From Thermoplasmata archaeon (GTDB lineage: Archaea; Thermoplasmatota; Thermoplasmata; Thermoplasmatales; Thermoplasmataceae): DNA of 64,000 nucleotides. Each line of letters starts with the position of its first letter. Position 1 is the first letter of the stretch. The stretch is from positions 23,401-87,400 of the forward strand of contig JAKAVO010000002.1 of NCBI GenBank assembly GCA_021817255.1. The letters are read 5' to 3'. The position numbers were made by a program, and so were the translations under genes. Below, piece after piece: positions 1 to 7,859 of the stretch. The notes below the pieces were generated by a model that searched no databases, was not told the origin of the DNA, and saw only the letters and a program-made list of their open reading frames with translations.

Positions 1-2453
1 CCTATCAGTGTTTTGTAAATTGTGGTGTTGTAAAATGCCGGAGTGTATCCCAGCTGATAAGATGTTACTGAAGCAGTAGGCGGCGTTAGATTGAGTGGAA
101 ATGTGCCATTAGTGGTCACTGCATAGATTTGATAATAGTTATAAGGAACTATAGCTCCGGATGACGTTGTGTATGTTGGAGTGTTGGTTAAGTAAGAAGG
201 CGCATAGAATGTTCCGGTGTTTACAGCTGAGAGCGGAAACAATGTGTGGTCAACCTGAATATATTGAATACTCCACCCTGTCACATGTTGAAGTTCCTGG
301 TACAGGTTAACAAGATCTGGCAGGCTTAGTTTAGAAGCCAGCTGACCCTTTTCGAGGGCATAATATGCATTTGCGCTGGATATGCTTGAGTTGAATTTTC
401 CATATATTGTTGAATTTTCCCTAATCCAGCTTTCATATTGCACTGGATTTTTATATATGTTCTGAAGCAGGTTAATTTCAGAGTTGTTAAAATACTGGGA
501 AAGCACATTTTGCATGCCTGGAGAAAACTTGCCGCTTGAATTGTCCAGGGAAGCTTGCATTAATCTCGCAGAGAAAAGTGCAATAATTTGAGATTGGTTA
601 GTGGAGAGCAGAATCTGACCCGCTACCTGATACGCTTGCTGAAAATCATCCGCAACTGTTGGGTGTTGGCCCTGGTAGAGTTCCTGGAAGCCATAATCCC
701 ACCAATTAACATAGGCAGGCTTGTCTTCAAGAGAAAGGTTTGCCTGTTGTTGGGCGAACCATGCCATTGACTGGGACAGAGGGCTGCTGCTGTTTGTTAT
801 ATCTGACCCGGTCTGGCCAAAATAAGCACTCTGGTTAGCAAGGTACTGTGGTGGTTTTGCAAATGCCGGCAATGATGAATATACCTGGTGGTTCACGCTT
901 GAAGCTGAGTTGACGGGCACTGCTGCTGACATCACTCCAAGCCCGGACGGAATCAATATTCCGAATACAACTATAAGAACCATTACTGCCTGGAGCCATG
1001 AGACATCCCCTTTAATTCCACTTCTCTTCCTGAAAGCTTTTTTAGTTCTGGTATCGTCCTTTACGTTGGCGAGTTTTAGTATGTCTGCAAAATAATACAG
1101 GAGAGCTCCCCCCATAATTGCATAAGCTGGTGACGCTGTGATGTTAAATCTTGCAGCTGTGAAACTCATATATATGGATACACCTGAAAAAATAATTAAA
1201 AATGCGAGGGAATCAGTTTTTTCCTTGATAAATTTATAGATTACAAACATGAATCCCCCTATTCCAACCACGAACTGGGCGACTCCGAACCCACCAATGT
1301 ATTGGCCAAGCGCTGGAGCCTGAGCCTCTGCGATTGTAGAGTAGAGCCTGGATTTAATGAAGTATCCTTCACCACTAACAATTTCGGCATATATATGTGG
1401 AGAAATGAAGTAAAGTGCTCCAACAAATGCACCCACGGTCAAAACAAGAACCGGAATTGCAATTATCCATGGTTTTCTGCCGACAATTCCTATGAGGGCT
1501 GCTATGAAAATTACAGCCACTCCTATCAGAAGAGGTGGGACAAACCATATTGCCGGTGCGTTTGGAGCTGTGAAGTAATAGTAATAGCCCATTGCAAAGG
1601 CAAGAGGCACAAAGATTGCTGTTATATAAAGCAGATATCCAGTGTTTCTGGACAGGAAAAGATTTATCAGCAATTGTACAACAACATATATAGCTATAAT
1701 TGCAAGAATATAAGCATGTCCCTGCCATGATAACATAAGGGCACCATATGATGCACCTGCAAATAAAGCGTAAAACGTTGGTTTTTTATTCGAGCGAATG
1801 TAATTTACGATACTTTCATAATAAGAAGTTACTTTCAATAAGCTTCCTTCTATTACCCTGTTTTTATTGGCGCTCTGCACCGCTCTTTCAAAGAAGTATA
1901 TCGCAAAGAATGCGAAGATAAGTTCTGGCGTATGCATTCTCCCATCTGAAAGTATTCCAGATGTAAGGTTGCTTGGCATTAAAGTGTAAAGGACTGCAGC
2001 TATCATGCCTGCTTTTCTTCCAAGGATGCTCTTTCCCAAAAGGTAAACGGGGATGATCAAAAGAGCACCAAAGACAGCATCAAATTCCATAAATGAGTAA
2101 TATGCTGCGGTCGTTGCGCCACCAAATAGAGGTGCGGTGATTGTTGCAACAAATACAATCATCCAGTGGAAAAATAGTGGCCTTGGGTTTCCAGACCCGA
2201 TAGGGTAATTTAGTCCAATTGTGTGGAGCGGCGATGCATGCGTTGCAAGTATCCTAAGTATAATATAATAATTGAAATATGGATCACTGCCACCGGAGAA
2301 ATTCCCAAATCCATCAAGGAATGTCTGCCCCCACATGTAAAAATTAGATAGAAACATATAGAGTGCAAATAGTAACAGGACTCCTGCGAATTCCCAATTT
2401 CGGCTGAACCAGCCTCTTAATTTCTTTATAGATTCAATTTCCTGGAGTTCCAT
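1..2453 (-). CDS. aglB: Dolichyl-phosphate oligosaccharyltransferase AglB/STT3 (partial, 3' end off window)
   Basis: Membrane enzyme that transfers a lipid-linked glycan to Asn of N-X-S/T sequons outside the cell. Reading the minus strand from the ATG at 2453 gives an unbroken frame of 817 codons to the left edge. The sequence shows an acidic first-loop motif SDPYFNYY near residues 55-62, about a dozen hydrophobic segments up to roughly residue 480, and the catalytic WWDYG motif near residue 583 (context NWWDYGFQ), followed by a polar extracellular domain with IQYIQVDHTLFP. This order is diagnostic of STT3/AglB. It lies 97 bp downstream of pheT on the same strand. The true C-terminus is not in the window. 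Confidence 0.93.
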   Translation of the reverse strand, partial: MELQEIESIKKLRGWFSRNWEFAGVLLLFALYMFLSNFYMWGQTFLDGFGNFSGGSDPYFNYYIILRILATHASPLHTIGLNYPIGSGNPRPLFFHWMIVFVATITAPLFGGATTAAYYSFMEFDAVFGALLIIPVYLLGKSILGRKAGMIAAVLYTLMPSNLTSGILSDGRMHTPELIFAFFAIYFFERAVQSANKNRVIEGSLLKVTSYYESIVNYIRSNKKPTFYALFAGASYGALMLSWQGHAYILAIIAIYVVVQLLINLFLSRNTGYLLYITAIFVPLAFAMGYYYYFTAPNAPAIWFVPPLLIGVAVIFIAALIGIVGRKPWIIAIPVLVLTVGAFVGALYFISPHIYAEIVSGEGYFIKSRLYSTIAEAQAPALGQYIGGFGVAQFVVGIGGFMFVIYKFIKEKTDSLAFLIIFSGVSIYMSFTAARFNITASPAYAIMGGALLYYFADILKLANVKDDTRTKKAFRKRSGIKGDVSWLQAVMVLIVVFGILIPSGLGVMSAAVPVNSASSVNHQVYSSLPAFAKPPQYLANQSAYFGQTGSDITNSSSPLSQSMAWFAQQQANLSLEDKPAYVNWWDYGFQELYQGQHPTVADDFQQAYQVAGQILLSTNQSQIIALFSARLMQASLDNSSGKFSPGMQNVLSQYFNNSEINLLQNIYKNPVQYESWIRENSTIYGKFNSSISSANAYYALEKGQLASKLSLPDLVNLYQELQHVTGWSIQYIQVDHTLFPLSAVNTGTFYAPSYLTNTPTYTTSSGAIVPYNYYQIYAVTTNGTFPLNLTPPTASVTSYQLGYTPAFYNTTIYKTLI

Positions 2454-2550
2454 TTCTTGACTACCGAAATCGCTAATACAATTGAACTATTAAAATGTTT
2501 AAGAATATTACACTCTTTGATTTGCCAAACTTATCGAGTTTCTTGAGGTT

Positions 2551-4146
2551 TCAAATTGCCCTGGCTTTTGAAATAATATCTTCCAAATTGAGTTCAAGAT
2601 ATGTTGCCGGGAATGGAATTTTAAATTTATCAATGATTATAGGGTCCACTTCGCCTATTAGCCCTGCAGATTTTGGTTTGTCCCCTATCATTATTTCCCC
2701 AGCCCTTCCTCTTATTAGCTCTTCCGTTTCAGTCTCCCTGATAGAGAGATTTTCTATTTCCACTGAACGAAGTATGGCTTCAAGCACCCCTTTCATTGCA
2801 TCATATGATGCCGAATTGCCACTCATAATGCAAGCCATTAGAGTTTTTTGCTTTCCAGATGTATCTATTGAATCACCAACCTCAAAAATATTTTGCGGAA
2901 ATGGTTCAGCTTTATTCTTTTCCAATGATGATAGTACGCTCTGGAAGAGGTTCTCCCTTATTTTGCTGAATTCGATGCTTTTAGGGTTGTTGACTTTGAA
3001 GAACTGGTGTTTGCTGGAGGAATCGCCAAGAACAAAATTCTTGACTTCCTGGAATCCAAGGCTGACCATAATATTTCGCAGAGAATTTGAAGCTTTATTC
3101 AGTTCATTCTCTGTGCCTATAAAATTGTTGTTTAGTGTTTTTTCTTCTATTTTATTAATTCCATAACCCTTTATGAAATCCTCTATTATGTCCACTTCTC
3201 CCATTAGATCAACTCTCCACAGTGGCACTTTGCACTGGCCATTGCTATAGCTAATTCCCATTTTTGAGAGTGATTTTTTAATCTCATCCTTATCTAATTT
3301 GCCCAGTCCTGTCATCTTTCTAATGCGTTTATCGCTGACCTCGATTTTTTTTGAATTCAGCATGCCTGCATAATTGGAAAAGGATGCTGGAATTGTGACA
3401 TCAATGCCTTTGCTGAGAAAATATCCCGCCATAAGCCTGAAGCCAAGATCTAATCCCTGCTGTGAAGTTGCTGTAATATCCACTAACAATTTCTTTGTTT
3501 CCGATGTGGTTCTGGTTCTGTACGAGTTAAAAAAAGGTGGCACTGACATTATTCCTGATTCATCTGACACAGCAAAAACCTTGTTCAAGCTGTTCAATGC
3601 CTGGTATTTTATACCCTTTTCGTGTTCATTCAACAGATCAGAAATTTTACCTGTAAGACCATCGTAAGTTGTCATTGTTTCATCCTTGGAGATCGAACTG
3701 TAACTGATTTCCCCGATCACTTTTTCTCTGTCATGTACACCTATTGCAAATTTCCTCCTTGCCTTGCCGACAGACTCCGAAACTCTATCTGAAAATTCCA
3801 GAAAATCGCTGCACAGGCGATTGCCATGGAAGAATTGGCTTATACCATCAGTTTCAAATGCAATGAAAAAAGGCCTTGATGCGACTTCTTTAATAGTAGT
3901 TTTCAGGTTTCCGGACAAAAACCTTCCCTCTCTATGAACCCCTCTGGCAAATATTTCCAACTGGTTGTGAATTGACTCTACTGAGTACAAATCAGCCCTA
4001 TCCGGGTTCAGTTCGATCTTGATGTCGGTTTTGTCTTCCCCCTCAAAACTGAATCCTATGACTCTTGAAAAATCCTGGATTGTTCTGTTCCAATCATTTC
4101 CAAAACATTCTCTGAGTGCTTCTCCATTAGTTCTAATAACGACCAT
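2551..4146 (-). CDS. pheT: Phenylalanyl-tRNA synthetase beta subunit
   Basis: Beta chain of the cytoplasmic (alpha-beta)2 PheRS that charges tRNA-Phe. The 531 residues follow the short archaeal PheT plan. An N-terminal domain carries ELNPDRADLYSVESI near residue 46, the usual archaeal signature. A B3/B4 editing-type region follows, then a B5 DNA-binding-like fold near 265-330 (KKIEVSDKRIRKMTG) and a catalytic-core-like C-terminal domain. No frameshift or loss is seen. The ATG at 4146 starts 4 bp after the stop of the tandem ribbon-helix-helix gene, so the two are probably co-transcribed. pheS is not in this window. Confidence 0.93.
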   Translation of the reverse strand: MVVIRTNGEALRECFGNDWNRTIQDFSRVIGFSFEGEDKTDIKIELNPDRADLYSVESIHNQLEIFARGVHREGRFLSGNLKTTIKEVASRPFFIAFETDGISQFFHGNRLCSDFLEFSDRVSESVGKARRKFAIGVHDREKVIGEISYSSISKDETMTTYDGLTGKISDLLNEHEKGIKYQALNSLNKVFAVSDESGIMSVPPFFNSYRTRTTSETKKLLVDITATSQQGLDLGFRLMAGYFLSKGIDVTIPASFSNYAGMLNSKKIEVSDKRIRKMTGLGKLDKDEIKKSLSKMGISYSNGQCKVPLWRVDLMGEVDIIEDFIKGYGINKIEEKTLNNNFIGTENELNKASNSLRNIMVSLGFQEVKNFVLGDSSSKHQFFKVNNPKSIEFSKIRENLFQSVLSSLEKNKAEPFPQNIFEVGDSIDTSGKQKTLMACIMSGNSASYDAMKGVLEAILRSVEIENLSIRETETEELIRGRAGEIMIGDKPKSAGLIGEVDPIIIDKFKIPFPATYLELNLEDIISKARAI

Positions 4147-4150
4147 GAAT

Positions 4151-4477
4151 TTAATCCCTCAAATCAGAATCGGATCTTTCTTTTTCCCTGGTCAGCGTTG
4201 ACTTTGTGTATTCCTTTAAAACACTTCTAATTAGGTCATCTATCGAAATGGCATCTCCCCTGGCCAGCAATGAATTGAGATCATCAACCATCTTCCTTGT
4301 TAGTTGAACTTCAACTTTTTTATTAATTCCCTCATCATCATACTTTTCCATGAATTGCCTGATGGCCATTCTGATAATATCAGAAATGCTTTCAAAATTG
4401 TATTTATCAAGTAAACTTTCCATTTTCTGCATATCTTCTTCGGATAATCTGATTGTTATTCTATAAGGAACTGCCAT
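4151..4477 (-). CDS. Tandem ribbon-helix-helix (CopG/MetJ-fold) DNA-binding protein
   Basis: About 108 residues from the ATG at 4477 (MAVPYRIT). A longer frame starts at 4504, but its extra residues MKCISWRVI do not look like the family. Two RHH units are visible. The first is a beta strand YRITIRLSEEDM with helices to about residue 45. The second is VEVQLTRKMVDDLNSLL plus helices at about 55-92. The tail is charged. Tandem RHH proteins act as sequence-specific repressors, with one chain forming a whole RHH dimer. The gene sits directly upstream of pheT with a 4-bp gap. A link to PheRS expression is inferred from position only. Confidence 0.75.
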   Translation of the reverse strand: MAVPYRITIRLSEEDMQKMESLLDKYNFESISDIIRMAIRQFMEKYDDEGINKKVEVQLTRKMVDDLNSLLARGDAISIDDLIRSVLKEYTKSTLTREKERSDSDLRD

Positions 4478-4940
4478 AATAACTCGCCATGAAATACATT
4501 TCATTAAGGTTATTCTGTTTATAAATATTTGTTATGAAATACAATCGCTGAGAGATATTAATTGCAAATAAAAAACAATCAGTTTGTTTTGCCAGCAAGG
4601 TGCCCTGATAATAGGGCTGGCTTGAAAAATCATTAGCATAATTGTTGCTTTTTTGTAGTGATTAAAACTAAAATATCCATATTGCGCAATGGAACATAAA
4701 TATTTAAATAAAATCATATTTTGCTGGCTTAGGATAAGATATTAGGGTCAATTATTATTAAACAAAAATGATTCAAAATACCAAAAATTCGCCAATATGG
4801 ATAAATGTCTGCTAAATCGCCTTATTCATTATAAAATGAAGATGAGAAATGTTTATCTATGTTTCTTCATAAGTAGCCCTAAAAACTACAAAACACTTTT
4901 AATACTGTAATGTCTACAATAGAAATAAGGTGAAAAAAAA
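4478..4940. other. AT-rich divergent intergenic region between RHH-pheT and tes
   Basis: About 460 bp with no credible gene. A 61-residue minus-strand frame at 4532-4717 has no family likeness or promoter support. The region holds a palindrome ATTGCGCAAT at 4681-4690, an 11-bp inverted repeat with arms at 4674-4684 and 4793-4803, AT-rich TATA-like stretches (for example near 4697-4712 and 4890-4900), and the AGGTGA ribosome-binding site of tes at 4928-4933. Confidence 0.6.
4681..4690. promoter_or_regulatory. Palindrome ATTGCGCAAT (candidate operator, site 1)
   Basis: Perfect 10-bp palindrome in the divergent region between the RHH-pheT and tes transcription units. The same motif occurs at 15208-15217, and a one-base variant at 38412-38421. 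All three are intergenic. It overlaps the left arm of a longer inverted repeat (4674-4684 with 4793-4803). Its role as an operator is inferred. Confidence 0.35.
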
Positions 4941-6764
4941 TTGATTGCAATGGAAGAAAGGAATAGATATCCCGAAGTCAGGTTTGCTAGTGACTTTGAG
5001 ATTAGCAAGAATGCACCGTTTAAGACAGTTGATGAGTTCGTTGGAGCTATGAGGAGTTTAATTTCTGATGACATGATGCTGATAAGAGTAACAGAGAGTC
5101 TGTGCCCCATATGTGTTGATGACGAGAAGTTCGACCAGATGAGAATTCCGGCCATTGTTTACGAAAATGCAGGCGAAGTCAAACTTATAAAAGAATGTGC
5201 AGAACATGGAATAACCAAGGAAAAATACTGGGAAGATTACGATATGTACCAGGAAGCGAAAAAGTGGCAGGACCCGGGAGTCAAAATACTGAACCCGCAC
5301 GTTGCATACCTTGAATCAAAAATTGTCTGCCCTACACACTGCGGTCTCTGTGTAAAACATAAATCACACACTGGATTGGGCAATGTTGTGGTAACAAACA
5401 GGTGTGACCTTTCATGCTGGTACTGCTTCTTTTATGCGAAAGAAAATGAACCAATATACGAGCCATCCCAGGATCAGGTTAGAATGATGCTGAGAAGAAT
5501 GAGGAACGAAAAGCCTGTTGGAGCAAACGCTGTTCAGATTACCGGTGGAGAACCAACAATAAGGGACGATATCCTTGATGTGATAAAAATCGCAAGAGAA
5601 GAAGGGTATGAGCACATACAACTCAACACGAACAGTGTAAGGGCAGCCTTTGATCCTGACTTCCCAAAGAAAATAAGAGAAGCCGGATCCAATGTTGTAT
5701 ACACAAGTTTTGATGGTCCTACCCCAAGATCAAACCCCAAGAACTTCTGGGAAATACCAGCAGCACTGCAGAACTACAAAAATGCACCAATGGGTGTTGT
5801 TCTTGTTCCAACTGTAATAGGCGGCATAAATGATATGTACCTGGGAGACACAATCAGGTTCGGCCTTTCAAACATAGACTCGGTAAGGGCAGTTAATTTC
5901 CAGCCAGTCAGCCTTGTTGGAAGAATGCCAGACAGGATGAGGGAAAAACAGAGAGTGACAATACCTGGCTGCATTAAGAAAATAGAACAGCAGACAGATG
6001 GCATGATAGGAAGAGAGGATTTCTTCACAGTGCCTTCTACAACAAAAGTTTCAAACTTTGTTGAGCAGCTGAAAGGAAAAGACATGTACAAACTATCTAT
6101 CCACTTTGCCTGTGGAATGGGTACCTACCTGTTCAAGGAGGGAGACAAGATAACCCCAATCACAAGGTTCATAGATGTTAGGGGAATGTTTGAGTACATA
6201 GGCGAGCTTGCTGATGACATCAAAGATTCATCATTCAAGACAGTAAGGAAAGTTACCTCTGCAGCCAAGTTGCTTGCCAGCCTTAAGAAATTCGTTGATT
6301 ACGAAAAGGCACCAAAGGATTTCAGCATAAAGGATATGGTCTATAACGCTTTTACAGAGGGAGACTACCACGGATTGAAAGCCTTCCACTACAAGAGTAT
6401 GTTCATAGGATTCATGCACTTCATGGACCCATACACATACGATGTGGACAGGGTTGAGAGATGTGATATACACTATGCAATGCCTGATGGAAGGGTTGTG
6501 CCTTTCTGTGCATTCAACGTGATACCTGAACTGTACAGGGACGCGACCCAGAGAAAGTACTCCATCCCTGCAAAGACATACGAAGAAAGAACAGGAAAGA
6601 ACCTCAAGAAAGAAAAGTACTTCAGGGAATACACACTGGAAGAAAAGAGATCCATCCTGAACTTCTACGAGAACAGCATAGGAAGGAAACTATCACAGGA
6701 CGAGATAGGGCTCAACCTGAACGAAGCAATACCCGTAATATCTTCTGACAGACCAGAAGATTAA
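4941..6764 (+). CDS. tes: Tetraether lipid synthase, radical SAM (Tes/MJ0619 family)
   Basis: Radical SAM enzyme that joins phytanyl chains of archaeol-type lipids into GDGT tetraethers at the membrane. The 607 residues match the Tes plan. An N-terminal Cys-rich part has CPIC near residue 55, ECAEHG near 77, and CPTHCGLCVKH near 130-140. The SAM-cluster motif CDLSCWYC lies near 155-162, followed by TGGEPTIRDD. A C-terminal segment has ERCDIHYAMPDGRVVPFCAFN. Start choice: AGGTGA at 4928-4933 lies 7 nt before TTG 4941 but 16 nt before ATG 4950, favouring the TTG. Codon use looks strongly biased, fitting high expression. A T-rich tract after the stop (6765-6785) may be a terminator and overlaps the upstream region of the archease gene. 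Confidence 0.92.
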   Translation: MIAMEERNRYPEVRFASDFEISKNAPFKTVDEFVGAMRSLISDDMMLIRVTESLCPICVDDEKFDQMRIPAIVYENAGEVKLIKECAEHGITKEKYWEDYDMYQEAKKWQDPGVKILNPHVAYLESKIVCPTHCGLCVKHKSHTGLGNVVVTNRCDLSCWYCFFYAKENEPIYEPSQDQVRMMLRRMRNEKPVGANAVQITGGEPTIRDDILDVIKIAREEGYEHIQLNTNSVRAAFDPDFPKKIREAGSNVVYTSFDGPTPRSNPKNFWEIPAALQNYKNAPMGVVLVPTVIGGINDMYLGDTIRFGLSNIDSVRAVNFQPVSLVGRMPDRMREKQRVTIPGCIKKIEQQTDGMIGREDFFTVPSTTKVSNFVEQLKGKDMYKLSIHFACGMGTYLFKEGDKITPITRFIDVRGMFEYIGELADDIKDSSFKTVRKVTSAAKLLASLKKFVDYEKAPKDFSIKDMVYNAFTEGDYHGLKAFHYKSMFIGFMHFMDPYTYDVDRVERCDIHYAMPDGRVVPFCAFNVIPELYRDATQRKYSIPAKTYEERTGKNLKKEKYFREYTLEEKRSILNFYENSIGRKLSQDEIGLNLNEAIPVISSDRPED

Positions 6765-6786
6765 ATTTTTTTAATAATTTTTAATA

Positions 6787-7194
6787 ATGTATGAAATTCT
6801 AAATCATCAGGCAGATACAAGAATCAGGATTTTTGACACTGATTTTAAAGGGCTGCTTACATCTATTATTCAAAGCTTTAAAGAAACGGTATTTGGCAAA
6901 ACTGAAGGGTTGCAATTTACGGATGAAGAATATTTGAAGAGCGTATTGAAGTGGGAAAATAATCTTCAGTTCCTGGCAGTTGATGTTTTTAATGAACTGA
7001 TATTCCTTATGGAAGAAAAGGACCTGTTCCCAATTGAACTGAAGGATTTTGCAACAAGCAAGGATAATGTGGAAATTACAGTTAGATATGGAAAGTATCC
7101 GCATTCCGGAGATCTAAATGCCATCCCTAAGGCTGCTACCATGAATAAGAGTGATGATAATGGTGATTTCATAGATGTCACCCTTGATTTGTGA
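6787..7194 (+). CDS. Archease-like protein
   Basis: Archease activates the RtcB tRNA ligase by promoting its guanylation and allowing multiple turnover. The 135 residues start MYEILNHQADTRIRI, close to the usual archease opening (Y-E-x-x-x-H-x-A-D). The chain ends IPKAATMNKSDDNGDFIDVTLDL, which resembles the metal-binding C-terminal E-I-K-A-x-T-x-H region, although the usual His is replaced by Asn here (MNKS). Length fits the family (about 140). It starts 22 bp after tes and is probably read with it or from the AT-rich spacer. The Asn in place of His makes metal binding worth checking. Confidence 0.7.
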   Translation: MYEILNHQADTRIRIFDTDFKGLLTSIIQSFKETVFGKTEGLQFTDEEYLKSVLKWENNLQFLAVDVFNELIFLMEEKDLFPIELKDFATSKDNVEITVRYGKYPHSGDLNAIPKAATMNKSDDNGDFIDVTLDL

Positions 7195-7305
7195 ATTTGA
7201 TTTCATTGCATTTTCTTGACTTTTTATCGAACCCGAGTTAACATAGAACCAACTTTTTGTTATTCCCTAACTAAAGTTTTATTTTGTGAATGTATTCACC
7301 TTTGT

Positions 7306-7854
7306 ATGACTAATTTAGTACCAAGCAAACTCTTCTTTACCAGAGGGGTAGGAAGGGGAGATACCATGCTGCGTTCTTTGGAAGAGGCACTTAGGGATGC
7401 AGGCATTGCACAGTTCAATATTGTAACAGTCACTTCCATTTTTCCGCCAGGTGCCCAGGTTATAGGCAGGGAAGAAGGGCTGAAGCATCTTAACCCGGGC
7501 CAGATCCTCTTTACTGTCCTGGCGAGAAATGCATCTAATGAAATGAACAGGATGCTATCTTCTGCAATTGGATACGCCATTCCTACAGACAGAAGCAAGT
7601 GGGGATACCTGAGCGAACACCACAGCTTTGGCGAAACAGAAAAGAAAGCAGGATTTTTTGCCGAAAAACTGGCTGCAGAGATGCTTGCCAGCACCACAGG
7701 CGAACAGGATCAACTCATATGGGATGAAAAGAAGGAAGAATACAGATTAACAGACAGAATTCTTCAGACAAGAAATATATGCTCCACCGCTGTGGTCCTG
7801 AAAGGGGATGAATGGACAACAACCATAGCGGCTGCTGTGCTGATTATAGAATGA
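7306..7854 (+). CDS. pdaD: Pyruvoyl-dependent arginine decarboxylase
   Basis: Converts arginine to agmatine, used for polyamines and for the agmatidine of tRNA-Ile2. The proenzyme self-cleaves before a Ser, which becomes the pyruvoyl group. From ATG 7306 ([11 protein letters not shown]) the protein has 182 residues. The cleavage region is VTSIFPPG with Ser44. The residue before it is Thr43, where the Methanocaldococcus jannaschii enzyme has Ser. Further family blocks are [30 protein letters not shown] and AAEMLAS. The frame is open upstream to 7216, but the ATG at 7306 matches the family start. It sits 5 bp before leuS. SpeD, the partner decarboxylase, is at 20428. Confidence 0.92.
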   Translation: MTNLVPSKLFFTRGVGRGDTMLRSLEEALRDAGIAQFNIVTVTSIFPPGAQVIGREEGLKHLNPGQILFTVLARNASNEMNRMLSSAIGYAIPTDRSKWGYLSEHHSFGETEKKAGFFAEKLAAEMLASTTGEQDQLIWDEKKEEYRLTDRILQTRNICSTAVVLKGDEWTTTIAAAVLIIE

Positions 7855-7859
7855 TCTAA

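Noticed and set aside
2495..3166. Long antisense frames opposite pheT
   Set aside because: Codon-pattern shadow of pheT; the sense protein is clear throughout.
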